From BJGO01 sp964640655 (GTDB lineage: Bacteria > Bacteroidota > Bacteroidia > Chitinophagales > UBA10324), in assembly GCA_964640655.1 (NCBI GenBank), contig CAZXFT010000008.1, forward strand, positions 71,414 to 135,413: 64,000 nt of DNA, read 5' to 3'. Of this stretch, positions 27,561-37,045 are shown piece after piece (the stretch's first letter is position 1; every line of letters begins with the position of its first letter). Made by a program: the position numbers and the translations under genes. The notes beneath the pieces are model-generated. The model made no database searches, had not been told where the DNA came from, and saw only the letters and a list, made by a program, of their open reading frames with translations.

Positions 27561-27597
27561 AAAAAATCCCCGTCAATAACTAACGGGGATTTTTTTT
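27561..27597 (+). terminator. Intrinsic terminator of secDF
   Basis: AAAAAATCCCCGT and ACGGGGATTTTTTT pair around a 9-nt loop, 17 nt past the stop. The A-run makes it usable for the convergent stress-protein gene as well. Confidence 0.9.
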
Positions 27598-27627
27598 GAC
27601 CTACTGGATTCGAATTACCTAATTATA

Positions 27628-28431
27628 TTACTTCTTAATTGGAATAGCTAACAGGGGTATCCTAACTAAACCTGATACATGTTCTGTGATACTCGCGTTG
27701 AATATTTTTTGCAATAAATTACGCTGATGGACAAACATCAACAAAGCAGATTCTTTTTTACGAGAAGAGTACGAAACTAAATTTTCAGCCAGTGAATTAA
27801 CCACGTTGGCTTTTACCAATTTCAGTTCAGGATACTTTTCTTTTATCTTTTTAATTTGCTCCTTATCCGGCAGATAGTAAAATTCAATCCAATCTAATTT
27901 GCATTTTAAGAGTGAGGCCCACTCTTCTGCGGATTTTTTTCTTTTATTAATATTCTCACTTTCTGATGCTACAATCAGTTGCTTAATTGGCTTGGGTTTC
28001 CATACTCTTGGTATAGCAAGCACCGGAATAATGGCCTGATTGATAATTGATGAGGTATTACTTCCAAGTAACACTTCTTTAGCACCCGCAAATCCATGAG
28101 TACCCATCACAATGAGTTTAGCTTTTCGGTCTAATGCTCGTTTTACAATAGCTCCACCTACTAAAACACTTTCGGTGATATAACAGGAAATATTTAGTGG
28201 TTTACTCAAAGGCAATTTATGCATCCGTTGAGTGACTATATGAGTAAGTTTTTCTTCGAGATACAATCTGTCATACTTATTGTAGTTCCAATTTCGAGGA
28301 TACTCTTTTTGAGCAACCTTATTGGAGATGTGAACTACTTCGAGTTGCATACTGCTCGTATCTGCTATGTACATAGCCTGCTCCAATGCAAAAGATGCTT
28401 TCAGAGAAAAGTCATAAGGTACAATGATCAT
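27628..28431 (-). CDS. Tandem universal stress protein (UspA family)
   Basis: 267 residues with two Usp domains. Domain 1 (1-140) starts MIIVPYDFSLKASFALEQA and has the ATP-binding signature VMGTHGFAGAKEVLLGSNTSSII, matching G-2x-G-9x-G-(S/T). Domain 2 (about 150-267) lacks that signature and is probably non-binding. Such tandem proteins are common in Bacteroidota. The gene is convergent with secDF and 54 bp downstream of the ald stop on the same strand, so read-through from that operon is possible. Confidence 0.88.
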   Translation of the reverse strand: MIIVPYDFSLKASFALEQAMYIADTSSMQLEVVHISNKVAQKEYPRNWNYNKYDRLYLEEKLTHIVTQRMHKLPLSKPLNISCYITESVLVGGAIVKRALDRKAKLIVMGTHGFAGAKEVLLGSNTSSIINQAIIPVLAIPRVWKPKPIKQLIVASESENINKRKKSAEEWASLLKCKLDWIEFYYLPDKEQIKKIKEKYPELKLVKANVVNSLAENLVSYSSRKKESALLMFVHQRNLLQKIFNASITEHVSGLVRIPLLAIPIKK

Positions 28432-28485
28432 AAACTATTAGATTAAGTGATGAATTTTTTTTTGGATCATGATTTATCGTGAGCA

Positions 28486-29706
28486 TTAATAATTTGTCGC
28501 AAACAATAAATCGAGGTCAGTATATTTTAGTTTGAATTTACTACTTAAATGATAGTTGGTACAAGCTCCTTTATACACATAAACGCCATGTCTTAAATTA
28601 TTATCGTTCGATAGTAATTTATCAAAACCACCTTGCTTACCTGCCTCCATAATGATAGGTGTTATAACGTTACTGATTGCAGCGCTTGCTGTACGCGGCA
28701 CACGTGAAGCAATATTGGGTACACAATAATGCAATACATCGTACTTTTTAAAATATGGTTTATCGTGATTGGTTACCTCGCTGGTTTCAAAACAGCCACC
28801 CTGATCTATACTAACATCAATGATCACACTACCGGCTTTCATATTGGAAACCATTTGTTCACTAACTACTATTGGTGTGCGACCTGATTTTGAGTGAATG
28901 GCGCCAATGACGATGTCTGCGTTTTTTAACTCTGCCGCGAGTATATCTTCGCGAATAACACTAGTGAACACACGATGCCCAACAGCATTTTGAAGTCTTT
29001 TCAATTTGTATATGGAATTATCAAAAACACGAACCTCCGCACCTAACCCCAATGCGGATTGGGCTGCAAATTCACCAACAGTTCCGGCACCAAGGATAAT
29101 TACTGTTGCCGGTGGCACACCGGAGATACCTCCTAGTAATACACCTTTGCCATTCTGCCTATTGCTCAACAATTCTGAGCCAACTAATACTGAAGCAATT
29201 CCAGCGATTTCACTCATAGAACGAACAATTGGGAAATTACCAGCCGAGTCGCGTATATATTCGGATGCCAAAGCGGTTACTCGTTTCAACATTAATTGAC
29301 TAAGCACATCAGCTTGTAAGGTAGGCAAATGGATAGGCGTAATCAATGTTTGATTCAGATTCATCATCTTAATCTCTTCTGTAGTGATAGGCGCAGACTT
29401 AATAATTACATCTGCCTGAAAAACGTCTTTTTTATCATAAACAATCTCGGCTCCAACCTCGCTGTAATCGGTGTCGTAATAATGCGAACCTTCACCGGCC
29501 TTACTTTCAATAACTACTCTTGCTCCGTTGTTGATCAGCAGGTCAACGGCTTCAGGGGTAATAGGTATACGATTTTCCTGAAAGGTACTTTCCTTTGGAA
29601 TTCCAATATAAATCTTTGCTGGTTTATTCATTATTGCAAGCGCTTCTTCCTGAGGAGTGCGCTGCATTAATTCTTCAGGCATTTTAATTCGTCTTTCTTC
29701 ACTCAT
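28486..29706 (-). CDS. ald: Alanine dehydrogenase
   Basis: 406 residues of the Ald/PntA fold: NAD-dependent interconversion of alanine with pyruvate and ammonia. The catalytic domain starts IYIGIPKESTFQENRIPITPE after a 30-residue N-terminal extension (MSEERRIKMPEELMQRTP) typical of the Bacteroidota branch. The nucleotide motif is VIILGAGTVGEFAAQSALGLG (about 203-223), followed by VRVFDNS. HYCVPNIASRVPRTAS is the conserved C-terminal block. The start overlaps the tsaE stop by the 4-bp ATGA, indicating translational coupling. Some members of this branch are longer than classical Ald (about 370), and biochemical proof is limited. Confidence 0.9.
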   Translation of the reverse strand: MSEERRIKMPEELMQRTPQEEALAIMNKPAKIYIGIPKESTFQENRIPITPEAVDLLINNGARVVIESKAGEGSHYYDTDYSEVGAEIVYDKKDVFQADVIIKSAPITTEEIKMMNLNQTLITPIHLPTLQADVLSQLMLKRVTALASEYIRDSAGNFPIVRSMSEIAGIASVLVGSELLSNRQNGKGVLLGGISGVPPATVIILGAGTVGEFAAQSALGLGAEVRVFDNSIYKLKRLQNAVGHRVFTSVIREDILAAELKNADIVIGAIHSKSGRTPIVVSEQMVSNMKAGSVIIDVSIDQGGCFETSEVTNHDKPYFKKYDVLHYCVPNIASRVPRTASAAISNVITPIIMEAGKQGGFDKLLSNDNNLRHGVYVYKGACTNYHLSSKFKLKYTDLDLLFATNY

Positions 29707-30131
29707 ACCGTGGTCAGTTTTATGTGTCTGGTGTTATTCTCTGCGTGGTCAATATACACACTTATATAATTCTCACCTAAGTATTCATAAAGAAGTTGAG
29801 GCCATTCTATAAAGCAATAGTCTCCGCTATAGATGTAATCGTCTATGCACAGGTCCTTAAGTTCTTCAATATTTTTAACACGATACAAATCCATATGCAG
29901 CACTCTTTCATTATCAACAGTTTTGTATTCGTTGATGATAGAAAAAGTAGGACTTTGAACCTGATCAGTAACACTGAGACTTTTACACAATGCCTGAACA
30001 AGAGTTGTTTTTCCTGCTCCTAAATCACCCTCCAGCAAAAAAATTCTACTGTTTGTGGACTGTAGCAACTCAATGCTGAAAGCTGCTAATTGTGCTGTAT
30101 CTGAAATTATGTGATCAGAAGGAAAGTGCAC
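29703..30131 (-). CDS. tsaE: tRNA threonylcarbamoyladenosine biosynthesis protein TsaE
   Basis: 142 residues. The P-loop ATPase of the TsaB-TsaD-TsaE complex that makes t6A37 in ANN-decoding tRNAs. The Walker A motif is EGDLGAGKTTLVQAL (34-48), then SPTFSIINEY, and the LYRV and FIEWPQLL segments carry the Walker B-like acid. Its stop overlaps ald and its start lies 5 bp after prc, so it is the middle gene of prc-tsaE-ald. Confidence 0.94.
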   Translation of the reverse strand: MHFPSDHIISDTAQLAAFSIELLQSTNSRIFLLEGDLGAGKTTLVQALCKSLSVTDQVQSPTFSIINEYKTVDNERVLHMDLYRVKNIEELKDLCIDDYIYSGDYCFIEWPQLLYEYLGENYISVYIDHAENNTRHIKLTTV

Positions 30132-30136
30132 ACTGG

Positions 30137-32287
30137 TTATTTTAATTGCTTCATGGAGGCAATAATCTCTTTCACTTCATTCAGATAATAATCCTTGCTT
30201 AAAGATTTCAACCAGTCTGAATTGCGTTTCACCTTACTGCTGTCAGCACCTACTAATGCATCTTCGTCCATCTTGCAGTTCATAACAGATAATGCAGTTA
30301 TAGTTTTCTTCAACTCCTCCATATCTTTTTCCTGTTTTTTACTATTGGTAATACGCTCTTTATAAGCCTTAATGCTGAGGTTGATAGATGTGTTATCAGA
30401 TTGATTTTTATACTCTTTTGATTGTGCATCTATAGTATTGAATGTGGCATTGGACAAGATGCGTTTTTTGCTTTCACTGATTACTTTATCGAAATAATTT
30501 TTTGCGTGCACCAAACTATAACTAGCCTCAGGAATTTCATCCCAGGGCATTACAAAGTCCTCTTCTTTTTCGCCGTATTTAATTCTGGAGTATAAATCAG
30601 GAACAATAATATCGGGTGTAACACCACGCAATTGAGTGGACCCTCCACTGATACGATAAAACTTTTGCATAGTGATTTTTAATGACCCTAATGGTTTTAG
30701 GGTACTATACGCAGAGCCAACCATATCATCAAGATTAAACATACGTTGAACTGTACCTTTACCAAATGTTGTGGGGCTGCCTATTACTATGCCACGTTTG
30801 TAATCCTGAACAGCAGCAGCTAATATCTCACTTGCAGAAGCACTGTTTTCATTTACCATAACTACCAGTGGACCATCGTAAGTGATTGATGGGTCATTAT
30901 CTTTCATTACTGTAGGACTTCCACTGCGTGTTTTAACCTGCACAACAGGACCAAGTCGAATAAACAAACCGACCATTCGAACTACACTTTCTAAAGAGCC
31001 GCCACCGTTGTCGCGTAAGTCCAGTATCACACCATCAACTTTTTCACCCTTCAGTTTAATCAGCTCGTTTTTAACATCAGTAGCACAATCACGGCCACCA
31101 TTACCAAAGTCAGAATAGAAGCCAGTTAGTCTTATGTATCCAACTTTCTCCTTGCCATTGATAATGGCACTTTGTGCATACGTTTCTTCAATAATCACCA
31201 CGTCACGGGTGATGGTGATGCTCTCAATTGATCCATCCGGCTTTTTTATAGTTAGTGTAACCTTAGTGTCTTTCTTACCACGAATTAACTGCACGGCTTT
31301 ATCTAAACGCATTTCAGTTACCTCAACCGGTTCCTGGCCTTCCTGAGCCACTTTAAGTATCAGGTCGCCGGCTTTCAATCGGCCATCTCTATATGCAGGG
31401 CCTCCGGGAATGATATTGTTTACTTTAATAAACCCATCCTTTTCCTGCAATTGAGCTCCAATACCGGTTAATTGACCGGTCATTGCAATATCAAAATTTT
31501 GTTTGTCGGCAGGTGGGAAATACTCCGTGTGAGGGTCCTGAATATTGACAATTGTATTGAGATATAAATTGTATCGGTCGTTTTTATCAATCTCAAATAA
31601 ACGTTTAAAGCCATCTTCATTTGATTTGCGCACTTTATCACGAGCTATCTTTTCCAGTTCCTCAAATGATTTTTCAGAAAAAGAACTATCCTTTTTTTCT
31701 TTTGACTTTTCCTGATCATCCATTAAATCATTCAATCTAACAAGCGTTTGATACTTCAGATACTTACGCCATTGTTCTTTGAGTAAAAAAGTGTCGCTGG
31801 CATACGGAAGTTTCCTGGCATCGTTCTCATAAAACTCATCTATATCGAAGTTGAAAGGTTCCGCAAGAATTGCTTTATAATAATGTGCTGCCTGTTTAGT
31901 TCTTGTTTCGAAGATAGCATTGGATGCTTCAAAAAATTGATAAGTGCTTGCATTAAGTTCATCATCAATTTTTATCTTGTATTCACTCAGTGTTTCAATA
32001 TCCTTTTGTAGAAAAAATTTTTTATTGATGTCTAATCGCTCGATATAGGTGTCAAAGACCTTTTTTGAAAACTCATCATTGATACCTTGAGGATCATAGT
32101 GTTGTGTTTTGATTCCTTCGCTAAGCAAGCCTATCAGCACTTGCTCTTTTTCCTGCATAGGTTTGAAATACCATTTGTAGGAGGCAAATAATATAACTCC
32201 AAGTGCAAAAACACTTAGTAGAAAAATCCTGGATTTACTCATACGGTCGAAGCGCTGGCTAAAAGCCTGTTTGTTTTGATTCATCAT
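30137..32287 (-). CDS. prc: Tail-specific carboxy-terminal protease (S41 family)
   Basis: 716 residues. A membrane anchor or signal is at about 20-38 (RIFLLSVFALGVILFASY). The N-terminal helical domain runs to about 250, the PDZ domain (about 255-345) has GIGAQLQEKDGFIKV and GRLKAGDLILKV, and the S41 protease domain follows. The catalytic Ser is in NENSASASEILAAA and the Lys in GSPTTFGKGTVQ, giving the Ser-Lys dyad. The length and the C-terminal DUF3340-type helical region match the Prc/Tsp group rather than short CtpA. It degrades or trims periplasmic proteins, including peptidoglycan hydrolases in studied species. The first or second Met (32284) could be the start. Confidence 0.93.
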   Translation of the reverse strand: MMNQNKQAFSQRFDRMSKSRIFLLSVFALGVILFASYKWYFKPMQEKEQVLIGLLSEGIKTQHYDPQGINDEFSKKVFDTYIERLDINKKFFLQKDIETLSEYKIKIDDELNASTYQFFEASNAIFETRTKQAAHYYKAILAEPFNFDIDEFYENDARKLPYASDTFLLKEQWRKYLKYQTLVRLNDLMDDQEKSKEKKDSSFSEKSFEELEKIARDKVRKSNEDGFKRLFEIDKNDRYNLYLNTIVNIQDPHTEYFPPADKQNFDIAMTGQLTGIGAQLQEKDGFIKVNNIIPGGPAYRDGRLKAGDLILKVAQEGQEPVEVTEMRLDKAVQLIRGKKDTKVTLTIKKPDGSIESITITRDVVIIEETYAQSAIINGKEKVGYIRLTGFYSDFGNGGRDCATDVKNELIKLKGEKVDGVILDLRDNGGGSLESVVRMVGLFIRLGPVVQVKTRSGSPTVMKDNDPSITYDGPLVVMVNENSASASEILAAAVQDYKRGIVIGSPTTFGKGTVQRMFNLDDMVGSAYSTLKPLGSLKITMQKFYRISGGSTQLRGVTPDIIVPDLYSRIKYGEKEEDFVMPWDEIPEASYSLVHAKNYFDKVISESKKRILSNATFNTIDAQSKEYKNQSDNTSINLSIKAYKERITNSKKQEKDMEELKKTITALSVMNCKMDEDALVGADSSKVKRNSDWLKSLSKDYYLNEVKEIIASMKQLK

Positions 32288-32316
32288 TATTTGGTTAAAC
32301 GCGATAGCAAATGCAA

Positions 32317-32324
32317 CAAATATA
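32317..32324 (-). promoter_or_regulatory. Promoter -7 box for the prc-tsaE-ald operon
   Basis: Minus-strand TATATTTG, an exact TAnnTTTG match, 29 nt before the prc start. Confidence 0.5.
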
Positions 32325-32366
32325 CCGAGTGCAAGTTTTGGAGTACCATTAATATGATAAACGCGG

Positions 32367-32396
32367 AAAAAAAAAGCCCCGTTAAAAACGGGGCTT
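32367..32396 (-). terminator. Intrinsic terminator of the small SprB/T9SS protein gene
   Basis: AAGCCCCGTT/AACGGGGCTT with an AAA loop (32374-32396), followed on the minus strand by nine T, 21 nt past the stop at 32417. It separates this gene from prc. Confidence 0.9.
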
Positions 32397-32416
32397 ATGT
32401 TAATTGTTTGAATTTA

Positions 32417-32986
32417 TTATTGAACAATGAGTCGCTTGGTAATTGTTTCTTTTTCGCTAATTACTTCTACAAAGTAAAATCCCTTGGTTTGATTGGTGAA
32501 ATCAAGGTTGCGTAAGTAATCACCGTTGTTCTGAATCTGGTTTTCGTTAAGTATTACACGACCGTTTATGTCGTAAACACGCAAAGAAAATGTTTGGCCT
32601 TCGGATGTGTAAAAATTGATGGTTGCTGTAGTTTCGGTGGGATTGGGATATACATCAAATCGAGAAGTGAATGACGCATTACGCTTTGATGATTCGCTGT
32701 TTACTAAATCGGGCTGAGCTACATCGAAACTAACTTCTATTTTGCAAATATTGCTGGCATCGTGAACAGTTACTGTGTAACGACCGGAAGCAAGATTGAA
32801 AATATCCTCTTCAGTTGACCCATTGCTCCATTCATATCGGTAAGGTGGAGTGCCACCTACAATATGTAAATCTATCCGACCATCGTTGGCTCCATATGCA
32901 GAGCAGTTGAATGCTTTACTTTTAATTTGAGCTGAAGTTGATAGTGAGATAAGGCTGATTAGAACAAATAAGCTTAAGTATTTCAT
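32417..32986 (-). CDS. Small secreted protein: SprB repeat plus T9SS type A sorting domain
   Basis: 189 residues. Residues 1-19 are a signal peptide (YLSLFVLISLISLSTSA). A single SprB-type repeat lies at about 22-90 with YEWSNGSTEEDIFNLASG and RYTVTVHD. The rest is a type A sorting domain: FDVYPNPTETTATINF, FSLRVYDINGRVI, KGFYFVEVISEKE and the basic end TKRLIVQ. It is unusual in being little more than one repeat and one sorting domain. It has its own -7 box (33008) and terminator. Confidence 0.9.
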   Translation of the reverse strand: MKYLSLFVLISLISLSTSAQIKSKAFNCSAYGANDGRIDLHIVGGTPPYRYEWSNGSTEEDIFNLASGRYTVTVHDASNICKIEVSFDVAQPDLVNSESSKRNASFTSRFDVYPNPTETTATINFYTSEGQTFSLRVYDINGRVILNENQIQNNGDYLRNLDFTNQTKGFYFVEVISEKETITKRLIVQ

Positions 32987-33007
32987 GTTTTATGGTTTAA
33001 TACAGTG

Positions 33008-33015
33008 CAAATATA
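33008..33015 (-). promoter_or_regulatory. Promoter -7 box for the small SprB/T9SS protein
   Basis: Minus-strand TATATTTG, an exact TAnnTTTG match, 21 nt before the ATG at 32986. Confidence 0.5.
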
Positions 33016-33100
33016 GATGTGGTTAACAATTCATTTGTCCTATTGACTGACTTTTGGTCGAATGGAAATCAACTTTCACCGATGATAATATGCAAAATAT

Positions 33101-34066
33101 CTAACGGTTCGATTTGTTGTGTTTGTTTACAGCAATGCTGGCATTTAGTTCAAATCCAATCATCAAAATCATTGAGTTCCAGTAAAACCAAAACATTATG
33201 ATGATAATTGTGCCTATGGAGCCATATATTTTGTTCAGTTGACTAAAATTATCCATAAAGAATGAAAAACCAAGCGAAGCCAGAATGGAAAATACAGAAG
33301 CTAATATGGAACCTGGAGTAATAAAACGCCATTGAGCATGAGTAGCAGGTCCATAAAAATAGACTAATGAAATGCCGGTAAGTATGCACAAAAGCGTTAC
33401 TGTCCATTGAACCAAAATGAATGTGTAATATGATAGTGAGGAAAACAAAGAGAGGTAATCAAAAATGTAGGGAATAATCCACTTCCCAGCAATAATTAAC
33501 GTGGCAGATAAAATGAGTAGTAAAGTCAGTAAGAAATTTATCTTGAGTGCTATCAATATATTATGAAACAGATTTCTTTTTTTGAAAGCCGGGTAGTCTT
33601 TATTGAAAGTATCTAATAAGCCTAATACACCGCTGGTACTATAATAGACTGACATAATAACACCTACAGATAACAAACCTTTGCTTTGCGTGCTCAACAA
33701 ATTTTCCAAAGTGCTTTCAATAAATAAATAACCTGATTCCGGAAGCACAGAGTGCACGCCATTCATAATACCCTCCTGCAAACCATGAATAGGCAGATAA
33801 GGTATCAAGGTAAACATGACAATTAGTGAAGGAAATAATGCCATCACAAAGTAAAATGCAATTGATGAAGCTCTTACCTGAAGCGAGTCGCGACCTATTT
33901 CTTTAAAGAAAAACTCCAGTACTTCATAAACAGACTGACCCTGAAATCCCGGTAATGTGAGCTTCTTGAGAATGTAAAAAATGATTCGCTTGATACGAAT
34001 ATATAGCAACCACGCTTCTCGAAGAATTCTATTGCGTTGTATTAATTTTTCCAGTCGATGCATCAT
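33101..34066 (-). CDS. YihY/BrkB family inner-membrane protein
   Basis: 321 residues with about six membrane helices after a basic cytoplasmic N-terminus. Family marks are QVRASSIAFYFVMALFPSLI (first helix region), LSVGVIMSVYYSTSGVLGLL, LVYFYGPATHAQWRFITPGS and the last helix before NASIAVNKHNKSNR. Formerly confused with RNase BN; the true function is unknown, and transport or envelope roles have been suggested. Its start overlaps the mltG stop by 4 bp, so it is the last gene of dapF-cytochrome-mltG-brkB. Confidence 0.9.
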   Translation of the reverse strand: MMHRLEKLIQRNRILREAWLLYIRIKRIIFYILKKLTLPGFQGQSVYEVLEFFFKEIGRDSLQVRASSIAFYFVMALFPSLIVMFTLIPYLPIHGLQEGIMNGVHSVLPESGYLFIESTLENLLSTQSKGLLSVGVIMSVYYSTSGVLGLLDTFNKDYPAFKKRNLFHNILIALKINFLLTLLLILSATLIIAGKWIIPYIFDYLSLFSSLSYYTFILVQWTVTLLCILTGISLVYFYGPATHAQWRFITPGSILASVFSILASLGFSFFMDNFSQLNKIYGSIGTIIIIMFWFYWNSMILMIGFELNASIAVNKHNKSNR

Positions 34067-35127
34067 TCAAAGATATTGCGTTGATTCAAACTTTTCTGAT
34101 AGCGTGATGCATTTTTCAAATGCTGAACATAGTTAACTGCAAACGTATGGCGGCCGGGTCTGTCGGCATCTGCGCAGAAAAAAAGATAGTTGGTTTCAGC
34201 GCTATTGAGTACCGCTTTAATGGATGATTCTGAGGGTGTGCAGATTGGCCCCGGCGGCAAACCTTTAAACATATAGGTATTATATGGCGAACGTTTTTCG
34301 GTATGCACTTTTAAAACACGACGTATGTCAAAGCGTTTCCATGCAAATTTTACGGTTGGGTCAGCTTGAAGTAGCATGTCCTTTTTCAAGCGATTCAAAT
34401 AGACCGATGCGATTGTTGGTTTTTCATCGTTAGCATTTGTTTCTTCTTCAATGATGCTTGCTAATATCCCAACTTCAAGTGGTGTAAGACCTATTTGCTT
34501 TGCTTTATCCTTATTTGTTTCGTTCCAGAAGTGGTCATAGTTTTCTTTAATACGCTCAATAAATTTATCCAACGAGGTATTCCAGTAAAATTCATGAGTG
34601 TTCGGAATAAACATCAATAAACTGTTATCTGGATTGAAGCCAAGATTTTCGAGATAGACCTCATCGTTTAAAGAGCTCAATAACAGAGTGGAATCCAATT
34701 CTAACTTGTTGCAAACAAATGAGGACAATTGTTCTTTAGTCCGAAACTTGTTTAATACCAATCGTACCGGAGTTTGCTTGCCGGAATATAGTATGCGCAC
34801 CAACTGCAGATTGCTCATACCTCGCTCCACTTTGTATCGTCCAGGATGAATGTGTTCATCCAAGTTCATTTGAGAAGCAACCCATTTAAATGTCTCAATG
34901 CTTTTTACCAGTTTACTTTTATCAACTATATTGATTAAGGTATTAAAGTCACTTCCTGTGGGAATATAAAGGTAGCCTTCTTCCTCACCTTCGGGCAAGG
35001 AAATGTTAGGTTCAGTGAATCTTTGATAAAACTCAAAAGAAAGTACAGCAACGGATAAAAGCAATACTGCTGAAAAGGCTATCAGTATCTTTTTCCATTT
35101 ACCATTGTTCTTTTTTTTGCGCGCCAT
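34063..35127 (-). CDS. mltG: Endolytic transglycosylase MltG
   Basis: 354 residues. One N-terminal membrane helix (about 14-32, LIAFSAVLLLSVAVLSFEF) anchors it in the inner membrane. A LysM-like domain follows (YIPTGSDFNTLINIVDKS). The YceG catalytic domain has ILASIIEEETNANDE with the essential Glu, and PTIASVYLNRLKKDMLLQADPT and YNTYMFKGLPPGPICTPSE. It cuts nascent glycan chains and is thought to set peptidoglycan strand length. It is 1 bp after the cytochrome gene and overlaps brkB. Confidence 0.95.
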   Translation of the reverse strand: MARKKKNNGKWKKILIAFSAVLLLSVAVLSFEFYQRFTEPNISLPEGEEEGYLYIPTGSDFNTLINIVDKSKLVKSIETFKWVASQMNLDEHIHPGRYKVERGMSNLQLVRILYSGKQTPVRLVLNKFRTKEQLSSFVCNKLELDSTLLLSSLNDEVYLENLGFNPDNSLLMFIPNTHEFYWNTSLDKFIERIKENYDHFWNETNKDKAKQIGLTPLEVGILASIIEEETNANDEKPTIASVYLNRLKKDMLLQADPTVKFAWKRFDIRRVLKVHTEKRSPYNTYMFKGLPPGPICTPSESSIKAVLNSAETNYLFFCADADRPGRHTFAVNYVQHLKNASRYQKSLNQRNIFE

Positions 35128-35128
35128 G

Positions 35129-37045
35129 CTATGCCTTCAATAATTGTTGTAAAACTAAACGTGCTTTATTGTTGTTTGGATTTTTTAACAACACCCTATT
35201 CAATATTTGTACAGCCTCCTGCTTTTTGTTAAGCGTAACCAATGCGGCTACTTTGTTCATTGATGCTTCCTCGTTATCAGGATTTAGTGCCAATGCCTTA
35301 TCAGCAAGATCTATTGCATAGATAATGTTGTTCATCAACAGATTAACGTAGCTTAGATTGGAATAGGCTGCTTCATATTTTGGTTGTAGTAAAATTATTT
35401 CTTCAAATACGTATTGAGCTTCATCGAATCGTTGCAACATCACTAATATTTTTCCTTTCTTATTAAGAAAATCTGGTTCTTCTTTTTTTAAGGATACTGC
35501 TCTGTTCAGATAGCTTAATGCTTTTTCAAAATTGCCCTTTTGATAATATGCCTCTCCAATTCTATATGCAGTCCATGCATTGCAATCTGTGGCTTGCATA
35601 TCTGAAGATGTAGAAATAATGTTTTCAAAATCATTTTTCCAGAAATAATATTGAATCAAAGCATGAATGTATCGCTTTGATTTTTTTTCATCAGTCAGAC
35701 TCAAATGAAACCATGCCGAGTCGAGTAAAATATTTTTTTGCACAAATGCTTCATACATCATCAGGTAACCTTCAGCCATAGTTAGATGCGATGCATTGTG
35801 TTGTGTAAGACATTCCAGATGAGAAAATGACGATTCTTTGTTCTGTGTTTTCTGCTGTGGTTTTTGAATTTTATGATCGTGAATAGTTACGTGAGGTATA
35901 TCTAATGTTTCACTTTCAGGCATATGACATTGAAAACAATTATCAGACACTTTATCCCTCACCGTTTTGGGTGCTTTACAAGAATTATTTTTTGTATGAC
36001 AGACAATACATTTTGAATTAAATAGCTCAGTCTGAGTTTGTTTCACGCTTAAGTGAGGATTGTGACAAGTAGTGCAGGTTAATTTTCCAGAAGCCAGGTA
36101 GCACTTGCTTTGCTTCATCCTGTCAGCATGTGATGCCATAATAAATGGAGCATCAGGTTCCTTGTACCGAGGCATGAAAACATTCATTACTTCGTGCAGA
36201 TACATACCTGGCTTGAAGTCGTAATAGCTCTTGTCTTCGTGTAATACTGTAATACCCTGCAAGTGGCAACGCTGACATAACTCTGTTTGCAGGTCTATGG
36301 GAAGTTTCTTAGGATTAACTATGGTATAATCAACTGCAGTCGATGTGTCAACAACAATTCCTTTTAGTTTTTCTTCTAGGTGTTTAGACCCTGGTCCGTG
36401 ACAACGCTCACATTCGATTCCATTTTTAACTGAAGTAAATCTGTTTTCAGAGAATTTATTCTGACCTGAATACATGTTATGACAGTTCATGCATTCAGTG
36501 GAAATGATTCTGTTCCAACGGCTGCTTAAGCCTGCTTCAAAACCAGGAGCCAAATCCCAAATACCTTTTTGTGTATAAAAGGTAATAGGTGCCTGATAGA
36601 GAAAATCTTTACTGCTCCATATATGTGAATTGGTGTGCTGACCTGAACCCACAATGTATTTTATATACTCTGTTCTTTGATAGATAGTGTCCTTAATATA
36701 TCCAAGGCGGTATTCTTTAATAAATAAGCTGTCTTTTCGCCAAAATGGTTTGTAGTAAAAGTTGTTTATAGAATCAAAAACAACTGTATGTGATGTAAAT
36801 ATGCCTTTTGATCGTTGTCTGGTGGCTTCATCCCAGCTCTGCCCCATCCCTGTTTGATGAAATGTTTGTTGAATGTTATTGTGGCAGGTGATGCATTTTT
36901 CCATGCCTACATACGTAACGGTACTATCTGTCAGCGAAGCATAAGGTAAGCGCTGAATATCTATGTGCTCCTTGCCGGTAAAACATCTACTTAGTATTAA
37001 TACACAGCATAGCAGTGTTAGAAGCACCCATATTTTAGACCTCAT
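35129..37045 (-). CDS. Heptahaem cytochrome c with C-terminal TPR domain
   Basis: 638 residues. An N-terminal hydrophobic export segment (IWVLLTLLCCVLILS) ends in RCFTG, so it may be a lipoprotein although Arg before the Cys is atypical. Seven CXXCH haem motifs are present between about 51 and 385: CITCH, CMNCH, CERCH, CQRCH, CTTCH, CIVCH and CFQCH. The layout recalls cytochrome c554-type multihaem domains fused to TPRs. From about 480 onward several TPRs follow (AYRIGEAYYQKGNFEKALSY, AYSNLSYVNLLMNN). It lies in a peptidoglycan operon: its ATG overlaps the dapF stop (ATGA) and mltG follows 1 bp after. Electron donor and acceptor cannot be deduced. Confidence 0.9.
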   Translation of the reverse strand: MRSKIWVLLTLLCCVLILSRCFTGKEHIDIQRLPYASLTDSTVTYVGMEKCITCHNNIQQTFHQTGMGQSWDEATRQRSKGIFTSHTVVFDSINNFYYKPFWRKDSLFIKEYRLGYIKDTIYQRTEYIKYIVGSGQHTNSHIWSSKDFLYQAPITFYTQKGIWDLAPGFEAGLSSRWNRIISTECMNCHNMYSGQNKFSENRFTSVKNGIECERCHGPGSKHLEEKLKGIVVDTSTAVDYTIVNPKKLPIDLQTELCQRCHLQGITVLHEDKSYYDFKPGMYLHEVMNVFMPRYKEPDAPFIMASHADRMKQSKCYLASGKLTCTTCHNPHLSVKQTQTELFNSKCIVCHTKNNSCKAPKTVRDKVSDNCFQCHMPESETLDIPHVTIHDHKIQKPQQKTQNKESSFSHLECLTQHNASHLTMAEGYLMMYEAFVQKNILLDSAWFHLSLTDEKKSKRYIHALIQYYFWKNDFENIISTSSDMQATDCNAWTAYRIGEAYYQKGNFEKALSYLNRAVSLKKEEPDFLNKKGKILVMLQRFDEAQYVFEEIILLQPKYEAAYSNLSYVNLLMNNIIYAIDLADKALALNPDNEEASMNKVAALVTLNKKQEAVQILNRVLLKNPNNNKARLVLQQLLKA

